Virus record (IMG/VR): IMGVR_UViG_3300028571_000013
Span: 61,190 to 125,189 of that record
Source of the DNA: a virus
Length of the DNA stretch: 64,000 bases
Reading direction: 5' to 3' (one strand)
Positions 51,518 to 59,554 of this stretch are shown piece after piece. Under the pieces are notes generated by a model. That model was not told the origin of the DNA. It worked only from the letters and a program-made list of their open reading frames with translations, and searched no databases. The position numbers and the translations under genes were made by a program. Within the stretch, counting starts at the first letter, position 1. Each line of letters starts with the position of its first letter.

Positions 51518-52679
51518 GTATTTTTTCCATTTCTGGTATAATGATTTGTTTGATTTCCTCTACTGACATATCACCAATATCATTTTGATTAATAGATAAT
51601 GTTTTAATATTATAAGTGCGACAACACTTATCATGTATTTGTTTTATACCAGCCTGACCAGCATCATCATTATCTAATAATATTAGTAAAGACATTGCGC
51701 CAGAACAATCTAGTAGCATTTTTTGTCTATCGCTCAGGGATGTACCGAATATTGCTACAGAATTTTTGATTCCAGCTTCTTCTAATCTCCAAACATTGCC
51801 AGGACTTTCTACAATAACAGATATGCCTGTTTTGAGTATATAGTCTTTAGCAAACCATAGGTTGTAAAGGCAGTCTTTAGCCTTAAAGTCTTTATTATGT
51901 TTCCATTTAGAGTATTTGTATCCATATTGATTATCTATGCAAGTCTTATCTGTGTCATGATAATAAGAACACTCTGAACACTTATTAAATATGCTTCGTC
52001 CGCTACAGCCTATCATATGAGTATAGCTTGGGTCATAAATCGGAACAACCACACGATTAAACATTTCTTTATTAGGATTTGTACAAACTCCAATGTCATA
52101 CCTATCTAGTATTTGTTTAGAATATCCTCTGCCTACATAATAGTCTGCTGGTATACTTAATGCCTTACGCACAGACTGTCTTGATGGCAGATTAGATTGG
52201 TTTGTTACTACTGGAGATATAGTCTGTATATTATTAGTAAATATTTTTTTCTCTAAATTAGTATTATTGCTTTTAATATCTTTAATGTCTTTATTTAGAA
52301 TCTTTAGTGCCATATCAAGAGTAGTATCAAATGGATATATTTCGTCACCCTCCGTAGACCAGTTATTATGCTTAACAGATAGGATACCTCTTAAGAAGCC
52401 TATGATAGATGGCTGGAATATTTTTTCACAATGGTGTGTTCTACATACCCAGTTTCCTCGATATGAATCTCCCACATAATATAAATTAAGTGAGGATTCA
52501 TTATCTCCCCTGTGTATGGGACATGCCATAGTGATCATTTTATTATTATTGTATTTACAATTTAGATCAAAAGCTTCGCACAAAAGATCTACATTGTCAC
52601 ACAACTCGTCACATATTGCTTTTATTTTAGCTTGACTAAGTGAACGAGATTTCTTCTTCGTGGGATTCATTATCAACAT
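51510..52679 (-). CDS. DNA primase (DnaG-type)
   Basis: A 389-residue primase. The N-terminal zinc site is CPIHRGDNESSLNLYY with WVCRTHHCEK. The TOPRIM domain contains VIVESPGNVWRLEEAG (catalytic Glu) and LLILLDNDDAGQAG (DxD). Two further Cys (CSECSYY) lie between. It synthesises RNA primers and would work with the DnaB helicase gene upstream, which overlaps it by 44 bases. The exact start is either ATG 52679 or ATG 52670; neither has a strong ribosome site, so it is probably coupled to helicase translation. Confidence 0.88.
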   Translation of the reverse strand: MLIMNPTKKKSRSLSQAKIKAICDELCDNVDLLCEAFDLNCKYNNNKMITMACPIHRGDNESSLNLYYVGDSYRGNWVCRTHHCEKIFQPSIIGFLRGILSVKHNNWSTEGDEIYPFDTTLDMALKILNKDIKDIKSNNTNLEKKIFTNNIQTISPVVTNQSNLPSRQSVRKALSIPADYYVGRGYSKQILDRYDIGVCTNPNKEMFNRVVVPIYDPSYTHMIGCSGRSIFNKCSECSYYHDTDKTCIDNQYGYKYSKWKHNKDFKAKDCLYNLWFAKDYILKTGISVIVESPGNVWRLEEAGIKNSVAIFGTSLSDRQKMLLDCSGAMSLLILLDNDDAGQAGIKQIHDKCCRTYNIKTLSINQNDIGDMSVEEIKQIIIPEMEKIHV

Positions 52680-54117
52680 TTGTTATTTGGAATGAGTTTT
52701 TAGATTGAGACGTATTATTACTTAATTCTAGTTTCGTTTGACCTTCTGTTATCTTAGCACACCAACCCTTCATATTACAATTAATATAATCATTGTCTTC
52801 TAGGCCTCCTCCGTGCCTACTTACTAGTGGAATTAATTTACGATTACCAGCATTGGGGCCGTCCTCAGCTATTTCTTCATCAGACTTACGCTTAAAGATG
52901 GAAAAATTACTACATAGCCATATGATTCTATCAGAGCCAGATGCAGTGTCGGTACTTTCTTTAGTGATGCCGTCTCGATTAAGCTGAATAAATGCTACTA
53001 TAGGAACTTTATATTTTGTAGCAAAATTATGTAAGGATGTCATCATGAACCCGAGTACCTGATACTCTTTCATGTCCTGAGATATGCCAGCAGAATCCAT
53101 AAGCTTCAAATAGTCATAAAAAATTACACAATCTTTAGCAGTTCCATCGTCATTAAGACCAACCTCTTTAATAACCCATCTTCTCATAATAGCAAGCTGC
53201 TCATCAAAAGGCTTTCCTGCTATAGATTTGTAATATAATTTTGTTGACTTTAATTTATTTTTAGCTTCGTGTATTTTGGATCTTAGGTCCGCAGAGTCTT
53301 TAAATTTACCAGTTTCTATAGTTTTAAGATCAACCTCTGTCATCATACCAATAACACGATTAATATGATCATCAGTTGTCATTTCTGTATCCATATTTAA
53401 AACTGGCACCCCACTATTTGCCAAATAATAACCCATGTTATCTGCTAGTAGTGTTTTGCCTATTTTAGGTCTTGCGGCTATAACATTTACTGTACTCTTT
53501 CTTAAGCCACCCCCTATAGCCCGATCATATATAGGAAATCCTGTAGATAAACCAACCTGATCAACTGGATTATCTTCTAAATTTTGAATGTATGCATCAA
53601 TATTCTTACCGATAGACTCAGGCTCTGTTTTGTTATCTCCAAGCAATAGACTAAGATCAAAAACCTTGCTTTCTGCAATATTTAGAATATCAGATATAGA
53701 TTCTGATCCTGTGACCGCATTTAGTTCTTTTTGGGCTAGTCCTAACTGATCACTAATATTTCTTGCTATTTCAAGTTTTTTTATTTTTGTTGCAAATTTT
53801 CTAATATTGCTTTGATCTACTGGAAAATCTAATATAGCCTTGATATGCATGGCTTCGTCTTTTGACGATAAAATATCTTTATATCCTAGCTCTTGAGCTG
53901 CAGAATATATAGAAGCTAGGTCTATTTTAGCATTACTATCATTGGCATATATGTGTTGAATACACGCATATATAAATGAATTACTATCTATAGTAAATGA
54001 AGCAGATGATACTAGGTCTGATATATCTAAGTAAGCGTTCTCGCCATACTTACATAGTCCTGATAATACTGCTCTTTCCGCAGATGGGTCTGTGAGTGTT
54101 TCTCTTAATTTTGTCAT
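52636..54117 (-). CDS. Replicative DnaB-type helicase
   Basis: A 493-residue helicase. N-terminal domain of DnaB type (SAERAVLSGLCKYGENAY). The RecA-like domain has Walker A NVIAARPKIGKTLLADNMGYY, then VPVLNMDTEM, Walker B region DCVIFYDYLKLMD and PIVAFIQLNRDG with the R-finger region GSDRIIWLCSN. It unwinds DNA 5'-3' at the fork as a hexamer. Expected partners are the primase and the split polymerase, both downstream. The start ATG 54117 is two bases from the end of the upstream gene, so it is coupled. Confidence 0.9.
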   Translation of the reverse strand: MTKLRETLTDPSAERAVLSGLCKYGENAYLDISDLVSSASFTIDSNSFIYACIQHIYANDSNAKIDLASIYSAAQELGYKDILSSKDEAMHIKAILDFPVDQSNIRKFATKIKKLEIARNISDQLGLAQKELNAVTGSESISDILNIAESKVFDLSLLLGDNKTEPESIGKNIDAYIQNLEDNPVDQVGLSTGFPIYDRAIGGGLRKSTVNVIAARPKIGKTLLADNMGYYLANSGVPVLNMDTEMTTDDHINRVIGMMTEVDLKTIETGKFKDSADLRSKIHEAKNKLKSTKLYYKSIAGKPFDEQLAIMRRWVIKEVGLNDDGTAKDCVIFYDYLKLMDSAGISQDMKEYQVLGFMMTSLHNFATKYKVPIVAFIQLNRDGITKESTDTASGSDRIIWLCSNFSIFKRKSDEEIAEDGPNAGNRKLIPLVSRHGGGLEDNDYINCNMKGWCAKITEGQTKLELSNNTSQSKNSFQITNVDNESHEEEISFT

Positions 54118-54118
54118 T

Positions 54119-54532
54119 TTAACCTGGTGTTGCTGAGCACTTATTACATTTAAAACGTTCTACGCCGCCATATAATAAAGATGCTTGTACTTTTTCTTCT
54201 TTGCCACAAACTCTACATCTAACACTTACCATTTGTAGTTTACGACTACGAGCAACCGGTGGCTGTACATATAGTTTTTGAGCTAAGCCTGGATCTTCCT
54301 TATGCATATTAACTTCTGGCATAGATAAAAACTTGTTTTCTCTTTTTATATCTTTGACTTTTTTAGTTTTAGCAATACTTTGCTGTTTAGTTGGCAATTT
54401 AACCTTTGTATCTACCTCATCTTCAGAGACATCTTCTTGAGATGTAGACTCTAATAATGCAGATAGGAGACCTATCATTTGTTTTATCTGCTCTGGATTT
54501 TTTAATAGATCCTTAATATTATCAGTGGACAT
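54119..54532 (-). CDS. Zinc-ribbon protein next to helicase
   Basis: A 137-residue protein. The N-terminal half is acidic and Lys/Ser-rich, probably disordered (LLKNPEQIKQMIGLLSALLE then Glu/Asp runs). The C-terminus is a zinc ribbon (CRVCGKEEKVQA, FKCNKCSA) preceded by a basic linker (ARSRKLQM). Proteins of this type accompany replication genes of environmental phages. A helicase-loading or SSB-interacting role is conceivable, not shown. Confidence 0.55.
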   Translation of the reverse strand: MSTDNIKDLLKNPEQIKQMIGLLSALLESTSQEDVSEDEVDTKVKLPTKQQSIAKTKKVKDIKRENKFLSMPEVNMHKEDPGLAQKLYVQPPVARSRKLQMVSVRCRVCGKEEKVQASLLYGGVERFKCNKCSATPG

Positions 54533-55010
54533 TTTTCACCTTATTCCTTTGAATTGCTATAATGATATCTGATAGATTTTTTAAACTATTAGATAGATAA
54601 GACAACCTATCCATTCTTTGCTTTGCGTACTTTTGTATCTTGTGTAGCCCATTAGCTTTTTCATTGTTCTTTATGGCCTGATATAGCTTTTCCATGTAGC
54701 CATATCCTTTATAGTTGCTGATATCATCAGCTACTGCCAGCTTCAAAGTATCCTCGGCCCAGTTATGTCTAGCTATCTCACGATTCAATATTCTCTGAAT
54801 GTGGAAAGCCATCTGTCCTAGCCTATATGCCATTTGAAAACAATCTTCTGGTGTGAGTTTTTCTATAACATCTCTACTCATAGATAGATACTGATTTAGC
54901 TCTTGTGACGATTCACTATTATTAGACGAAGCTGGCAGACCAATTGATGATTCATACTCATCTAAAATCTTATCCCAGTGTTCTAATTCTTCCTTACTAG
55001 TTTTATGCAT
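54522..55010 (-). CDS. Helical replication-region protein
   Basis: A 162-residue, entirely helical protein: EELEHWDKILDEYE, LTPEDCFQMAYRLGQMAFHIQR and REIARHNWAEDTLKLAVA, then a basic C-terminal helix. I recognise the LTPEDCFQMAYxLxQxAxxIQR phrase from unannotated phage genes next to helicase genes, but know no function. It overlaps the genes on both sides (11 and 8 bases). Confidence 0.55.
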   Translation of the reverse strand: MHKTSKEELEHWDKILDEYESSIGLPASSNNSESSQELNQYLSMSRDVIEKLTPEDCFQMAYRLGQMAFHIQRILNREIARHNWAEDTLKLAVADDISNYKGYGYMEKLYQAIKNNEKANGLHKIQKYAKQRMDRLSYLSNSLKNLSDIIIAIQRNKVKNVH

Positions 55011-55407
55011 GTGCTATTTTCTCCGTCCATTCGTGGGTTTTATTATAGGGTAGTTCTATGTATGTGATATTATTAATATGGCACCACTCCTGCTTTTCTC
55101 TGTCCCTTTTTTGCTGCTTCAAAAAATCTAATTTAGATCTATGATAAAATGGTGTGAATTCATAATGCTGTTCACCGTGAACCTCTATACATTTTTTAGT
55201 TAATGGTACAAAAAAGTCTATATAGAGAATCTCTGATTTTCTGATGTGTATAGGAACCTCTTCTAAAATTTGTAGAGTAGGGAATGCTTCCTTAATAATA
55301 TCCCTTGCTAATAGATGAAAGCTTGATTTATTATTTAAGCTACTCTTAGCAGTTAGTCCATTAAAAGTTAGTTTATACTCTACGCCATCTAAACCCATGG
55401 TCATCAT
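55003..55407 (-). CDS. Vsr-like/PD-(D/E)XK nuclease
   Basis: A 134-residue, single-domain nuclease: LQILEEVPIHIRKSEILYIDFFVPLTK, then CIEVHGEQHYEFTPFYH and KQEWCHINNITYIELPY. The pattern D-FxxP...E-xHGxQHY ... Lys-x-x-x-x-x-ELPY is that of Vsr-like and phage PD-(D/E)XK nucleases. It stands directly behind recA and could act in recombination or be a small selfish endonuclease. It starts ATG 55407, four bases inside the recA end. No DNA-binding accessory motif is present. Confidence 0.65.
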   Translation of the reverse strand: MMTMGLDGVEYKLTFNGLTAKSSLNNKSSFHLLARDIIKEAFPTLQILEEVPIHIRKSEILYIDFFVPLTKKCIEVHGEQHYEFTPFYHRSKLDFLKQQKRDREKQEWCHINNITYIELPYNKTHEWTEKIAHA

Positions 55408-56414
55408 TTGATACCCATGGTTTCCTTGGTCTGAGCGAGTATTTTATCATAGGATTCTGGATTGTCAACAAGGAACTGTCTAAGTTTTTCTGTGCCTTGA
55501 AATTTTTGTATTTCTCCATTAACTTCTAGACTATACCAAGCTCCTCCCTTATTTATAATACCAATATCTATAGCTAACATCATAATTTCTGTAACCTTAT
55601 CTATACCCAATCCATATCTGATATAAGAAGTTGCGGTACCTCCTGGTGGCCCAAGAGCAGAGCAAAGAACCTGCCACTCTACCTCTTGTCCGATTTGAGT
55701 ATTATCGACCCCAAGTGTCCAGGGCTTGAATGTTTTTGCTCTCAGCTTAATATCTGTTTGATATGCTATTGCCTGACCGCTCTTTTCTTTAAACTCTGCC
55801 CCATATCCAGTTGGATTTCCCATAAGATGGGTAATACCAATAACTATATTTCTATTTACTGGTATAACATTGGAAACCTTCCTACAAAACTTTGCCAATA
55901 ACTTAGCCCCGTCGGCTCTTTGCATTTTATTCATCTCAGAAGTAATTTCCGCCTCTGTACACAAAGCAGAATATGAGTCAATAATTAATAGACATCCAGG
56001 CTCCTCATGAATTATTCTCTCTCCTATTTGTAAATACTCTTCTGCATTTAGAATTTTTCCTTCTTGAGAGCCTATGATATCAAACCTATCTAGGTCTAAA
56101 CCCTTAATACCTTCTAGATCTCTTTTCTTTAATCTACCCTCTATATTTAGATAGTACACATGCCTTGGTTTTTTTAAAGTACCTTTATACATATCTTTTT
56201 GTGCCGTTGCAGCAAAGTCTAATGACGTTGTTGTTTTGCCACATTTGGGCTGTCCAGTTAATACTACAAAACTACCTTCTGGAATACCACCAGATAATAT
56301 CATATCCAATGAAGGAGATAGTGGTATAACTACAGATGCACGATCCATCAAAGCAGTAGCGCTTTGCATAACTTCTGAACCAAAATTCTTTTTAACATCT
56401 TCTTTAAGTGCCAT
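55404..56414 (-). CDS. recA: RecA/UvsX-like recombinase
   Basis: A 336-residue recombinase. Walker A is GQPKCGKTTTSLDFAATAQ. The ATPase core continues with VYYLNIEGRLKKRDLEGI (in place of the usual ExAxDP), LLIIDSYSALCTEAEI (Walker B) and a MQRADGAKLLAKFCRK loop. NIVIGITHLMGNP holds the NxxxIxQ-like sensor as THLMGN. It would form filaments on single-stranded DNA and promote strand exchange in recombination-dependent replication. GAGAG precedes ATG 56414, which lies inside the end of the upstream gene. Confidence 0.85.
   Translation of the reverse strand: MALKEDVKKNFGSEVMQSATALMDRASVVIPLSPSLDMILSGGIPEGSFVVLTGQPKCGKTTTSLDFAATAQKDMYKGTLKKPRHVYYLNIEGRLKKRDLEGIKGLDLDRFDIIGSQEGKILNAEEYLQIGERIIHEEPGCLLIIDSYSALCTEAEITSEMNKMQRADGAKLLAKFCRKVSNVIPVNRNIVIGITHLMGNPTGYGAEFKEKSGQAIAYQTDIKLRAKTFKPWTLGVDNTQIGQEVEWQVLCSALGPPGGTATSYIRYGLGIDKVTEIMMLAIDIGIINKGGAWYSLEVNGEIQKFQGTEKLRQFLVDNPESYDKILAQTKETMGIK
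55441..55468 (-). promoter_or_regulatory. Possible sigma-70-like promoter inside recA 3' end
   Basis: On the - strand, TTGACA at 55468-55463 and TAAAAT at 55446-55441, spaced 16 bases, in the coding sequence for residues near the RecA C-terminus. It would start near 55,434, 27 bases before the nuclease gene. Weaker -10 than the others. Confidence 0.4.
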
Positions 56415-56886
56415 CGTCTAACTCTCTTAATTTAGAAATGATATTTTTTGATTGATTACTGTCTTTACGGAATTTTGAGCTTTTAATTTGCCTAGAATCA
56501 TCATAGTTTTTTGATTCTTTTGTTTCTTCGACATCAAGCAACGCCTGTTCCTGCTCTATGATAGGTATCAGATGAGGAGCCCGCAAAGAATAAATATTAC
56601 GAGCCTTAATGTTTTTAAGTGCTTTAATAATAGCCTTTGCGCTGTACTGTTTAAGTAATTTATGTGCTGATCCTATCTGATTCCTATAAAATTTTTCCCA
56701 CTCTTTATTTGTCCAAAATTTATAATGCAAATCCATGTTGTCTTTGATTGCTTTATTTTCACAGATTATTTCAGTAATAAATTGCGCTGCTGATACATTT
56801 TTCCCATTAGAATATTTTGATGGGTAAGAATTTTTATCAATCATTGGGTCTAAAAATAAAGTCCTGGGTGTCTGTTCCTTTTCCAT
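56404..56886 (-). CDS. Uncharacterised protein upstream of recA
   Basis: A 160-residue protein from ATG 56886 (another ATG exists seven codons earlier at 56907). It is helical: AAQFITEIICENKAIKDN, LHYKFWTNKEWEKFYRNQI, AHKLLKQYSAKAIIKALKNI and SLRAPHLIPII. The FWxxxxWxxxYRxQI...LxxxY pattern is found in phage genes near recombinases, unassigned as far as I know. The last 40 residues are charged and Ser-rich. It overlaps recA by 11 bases, so it is co-expressed; a mediator role is a guess. Confidence 0.5.
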   Translation of the reverse strand: MEKEQTPRTLFLDPMIDKNSYPSKYSNGKNVSAAQFITEIICENKAIKDNMDLHYKFWTNKEWEKFYRNQIGSAHKLLKQYSAKAIIKALKNIKARNIYSLRAPHLIPIIEQEQALLDVEETKESKNYDDSRQIKSSKFRKDSNQSKNIISKLRELDDGT

Positions 56887-57160
56887 TAAATTTCTTTTTA
56901 AGATCATCGTTAAGTGCAGATGCCTCCTGTGTCATAATAGCTACGCTTGCATTCTGTTTTTGTGAAGTTTTAGTTATCATAAGAGCCTTTGACTTACTCT
57001 CTTTTTTTTCTGTAGTAGTCGGTTTAGGTTCAGAATGTACCCTTATAGCAGCTTCAACCTTCTCTATCCCTATGCCCAACTCTTCTGCAATATCTCCATG
57101 TTTTTTATTTTGAGAATGTAACCATAGGATAGCATATTCTTGATTCTTGTTCTTTTTCAT
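56837..57160 (-). CDS. HTH-type small protein
   Basis: A 107-residue protein. The first 42 residues form a helix-turn-helix (EYAILWLHSQNKKHGDIAEELGI, then EKVEAAIRVH). The rest is a Lys/Ser/Thr-rich tail ending IFRPND. It could bind DNA as a regulator or accessory factor. It overlaps the gene on each side and shares the operon with recA. Confidence 0.5.
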   Translation of the reverse strand: MKKNKNQEYAILWLHSQNKKHGDIAEELGIGIEKVEAAIRVHSEPKPTTTEKKESKSKALMITKTSQKQNASVAIMTQEASALNDDLKKKFNGKGTDTQDFIFRPND

Positions 57161-57501
57161 ACTAATACCTCTCTTTGTACATTATATAATAATGACAGAT
57201 TTTGTGAATTTAAAAATTTAAGATACATATCGAATATATTTTTATTAACCCCAATAAATCTAATATCCTGTTTATCAAAAAGGTTGTTAGATATTTTTTT
57301 GTGACCATAAATATTAAACGGATTGAAAACACTATTACCATTTATCATAATATAGTATTTGACTTGCTTATCCTTATAGATTTTTTTAGCGTATATTTTC
57401 TTTGAATCGCTATCGACTACAGAATTTCCATCGCCGTCTTGAGCTACGCTATCAATATAACTAGTATAGTATTGGTCTTTATTAGAATTTATGTTGGCCA
57501 T
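57157..57501 (-). CDS. Paralogous small protein A
   Basis: A 114-residue protein. Its C-terminal part (IYAKKIYKDKQVKYYIMINGN, VFNPFNIYG, NKNIFDMYLKFLNSQNLSLL) matches the gene at 57,838 (VYAKAILNKKP, YYVMLNPKNELYNPVQIHS, DKSVFDTYIDFLRTKNLRLL). The two are separated by one zinc-ribbon gene, so they arose by local duplication. No catalytic residues or membrane segments are seen. Function unknown. Confidence 0.55.
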   Translation of the reverse strand: MANINSNKDQYYTSYIDSVAQDGDGNSVVDSDSKKIYAKKIYKDKQVKYYIMINGNSVFNPFNIYGHKKISNNLFDKQDIRFIGVNKNIFDMYLKFLNSQNLSLLYNVQREVLV

Positions 57502-57836
57502 TTTGGCTTTTGTGGTTTCTTCATCCTTGACATTCCTTGTGGTAAAGGCTTATCTGAGGCTGCTTCCTTATAGTTATTATGGTTATCGTATAATGATCTT
57601 TTTTGATCATCAGTCATTTTGTCTCTATTACGATTTGCCAAGTCTCCTATAGTTTTTAGTTCACTGTCTGATTTTTTAACAGATGCGGAGAGTGTTGATA
57701 TGTCTTCGTTATAATCTCTATTAGATACCGCCTTGCAGACGGGGCATTTTTTAGGACTATCAGTATAATTACTAATAGAGAAAAATAATTCAAAACTATG
57801 CGAGCACTTCACACACTTATAAGAATAGGTTGGCAA
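57489..57836 (-). CDS. FmdB-type zinc-ribbon protein
   Basis: A 115-residue protein. The N-terminus PTYSYKCVKCSHSFELFF with CPVC at residues 34-37 is the FmdB putative regulatory zinc ribbon (MPxYxYxCxxCxxxFE...CPxC). The rest is charged and likely flexible, ending Pro/Lys-rich. FmdB-like proteins occur widely in phages with unclear roles. It overlaps the neighbour at 57,501 by 13 bases. Confidence 0.7.
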   Translation of the reverse strand: MPTYSYKCVKCSHSFELFFSISNYTDSPKKCPVCKAVSNRDYNEDISTLSASVKKSDSELKTIGDLANRNRDKMTDDQKRSLYDNHNNYKEAASDKPLPQGMSRMKKPQKPKWPT

Positions 57837-57837
57837 C

Positions 57838-58251
57838 TTACTTCAAGCTCCTATTAGCTTTTTGTAATAGTCTTAGATTTTTAGTTCTTAAAAAGTCTAT
57901 ATATGTATCAAAAACTGATTTATCAACCTCTTTAAAAGACCATTCGGTTTTACAAACCTTATCAACAAATTTAGACTTTTCTTTAACAGATGAGTGTATC
58001 TGTACGGGGTTGTAAAGCTCATTCTTGGGATTTAACATTACATAATAACTATGATACTTTTTGTTATCGGCAATATGTCTAGGTTTCTTATTAAGAATAG
58101 CTTTCGCATAAACAATATCTGATTGTTCATTGCTACAGGGATTATTGTCTGTATCTAAAAAATCTTGCCGACCCATAAGAGTATAATACTTATTGTCTGG
58201 AATCTCATTGTCTTTGTGTTGTATGTCAAAATCTTTGATATTGATTTTCAT
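57838..58251 (-). CDS. Paralogous small protein B
   Basis: A 137-residue protein, paralog of the one at 57,157, with shared VYAKAIL, YYVML, YNPVQIH and FDTYIDFLRTKNLRLLQKANR segments. Its N-terminus (KINIKDFDIQHKDNEIPDNK) is longer and different. Both are mixed alpha/beta, probably soluble. It overlaps the HNH gene by 26 bases. Function unknown. Confidence 0.55.
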   Translation of the reverse strand: MKINIKDFDIQHKDNEIPDNKYYTLMGRQDFLDTDNNPCSNEQSDIVYAKAILNKKPRHIADNKKYHSYYVMLNPKNELYNPVQIHSSVKEKSKFVDKVCKTEWSFKEVDKSVFDTYIDFLRTKNLRLLQKANRSLK

Positions 58252-58816
58252 TGGTGTGTTCCGTTTTAATGAAATTTTCCCACTCTGGAGTATAATCTAT
58301 ATTAGACAAGGCGTGGAACCATGGCAAGTATTTTTGATTATACGTGGGTACTTTGGGTTTATTTAATAGGGCCATACCAGCTTCTTCTGGCGTTTTATTA
58401 GCTTTTTTACGATTACACTTACAACACGCAGTAACTATATTGTGCCAACAGGTTGGAGACGTTTTATTTTTCCATTTAGATTTTGGTATAACATGATCAT
58501 AAGTTAATTTAAGACGATGATATTGTTTACCACAGTATTGACAAGTATGATTATCTCTTAAGAATAGATTCTTTCTTGAAAATTTTACATATTTTCTATA
58601 TGTGTGAATATAGGTATTAGATTTAATAATAGATGGAAGTCTATATTGGTTATTTAACCCAATAATATATTCGTTATGATATGCTAAAATATCAATACTA
58701 GGATATTTTTGTTCTTGTGTTTTAATATACCAACAAATAGATTTTTTCCAATCTATGATAGTAACTGGGGTATAGTCTACATTCAACAGTAAACACGCTT
58801 TATGAATTTTGCTCAT
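58226..58816 (-). CDS. HNH endonuclease
   Basis: A 196-residue protein from ATG 58816 (alternatives at 58822 and TTG 58825). LNVDYTPVTIIDWKKSICWY is the usual N-terminal domain of this HNH family. The nuclease core is CQYCGKQYHRLKLTYDHVIP, WHNIVTACCKCNRKKANKTPEEAGM: CxxC, DH, N and CxxC of a zinc HNH. It cuts or nicks DNA; in phages it may serve packaging, recombination or homing. It starts inside the end of the PhoH gene. Confidence 0.82.
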   Translation of the reverse strand: MSKIHKACLLLNVDYTPVTIIDWKKSICWYIKTQEQKYPSIDILAYHNEYIIGLNNQYRLPSIIKSNTYIHTYRKYVKFSRKNLFLRDNHTCQYCGKQYHRLKLTYDHVIPKSKWKNKTSPTCWHNIVTACCKCNRKKANKTPEEAGMALLNKPKVPTYNQKYLPWFHALSNIDYTPEWENFIKTEHTNENQYQRF

Positions 58817-59531
58817 GACCATCAAGTTTGGACATAATATGTGCTATAATAGGATTTCTAACAATATCAACATATTCTAATCTACTAGATCCAATTCCAT
58901 TTACTTCACTAAGAAGTTTTGCCATAGTAGCAAAGCCGCCACGATATGATCTTTGCAAATCAGATTGCGCAACGTCTCCTGTTAATACCATTTTACTATC
59001 CATGCCTATTCTGGTTAATAACATTTTTAATTGATCATAAGAAGCATTCTGACACTCGTCAGCAACTATAAAACACTTATGGAAACTTCTTCCTCTCATA
59101 AGCCCCAGAGGCACTATTTCTATTCTATTTAAAAGTTTAAGTTTATTATATAATGGTGATGTTATAAAATAATTAATTTCATCTAAAATAGGCAATAAAT
59201 AGGGATGTAATTTTTCTTCCGCTGTTCCTGGCAAATAGCCAAGTTTTTCACCAGCTTCCAATACTGGTCTTGTGATTACAATTCTTTCAATTTTTTGATT
59301 TAACAAAGCTTCTAAAGCCATACCTATTGCAATATGCGTTTTACCGCTACCAGCAACACCATGACAAAATGTAATAGTATTTTCTACGACTGTTCTTATA
59401 TATTCTGCCTGATTGTGTGTTTTAGGCTTTAGTCTATTCTTAAAGTTAAAGATTACATGATCTTCTGGTACTAAATTAGCAGTTAGATCTAAGGCTTTTT
59501 TCTGGTTTTTTCTGGTTGTTTTTTTTCTCAA
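58800..59531 (-). CDS. phoH: PhoH-like ATPase
   Basis: A 243-residue protein. I chose TTG 59531 because AAAGG lies eight bases upstream; an ATG at 59582 would lie within the reductase gene. Walker A is HGVAGSGKTHIAIGM, then VITRPVLEAGEKLGYLPG, Walker B FIVADECQNASYDQLKMLL, and VLTGDVAQSDL. These are the hallmarks of the PhoH superfamily 1-like helicase/ATPase, common in phages. It may act on RNA; its role in infection is unsettled. A consensus promoter lies inside the upstream gene. Confidence 0.88.
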   Translation of the reverse strand: MRKKTTRKNQKKALDLTANLVPEDHVIFNFKNRLKPKTHNQAEYIRTVVENTITFCHGVAGSGKTHIAIGMALEALLNQKIERIVITRPVLEAGEKLGYLPGTAEEKLHPYLLPILDEINYFITSPLYNKLKLLNRIEIVPLGLMRGRSFHKCFIVADECQNASYDQLKMLLTRIGMDSKMVLTGDVAQSDLQRSYRGGFATMAKLLSEVNGIGSSRLEYVDIVRNPIIAHIMSKLDGHEQNS

Positions 59532-59554
59532 GTTATTTACCTTTCGGAATAGAG

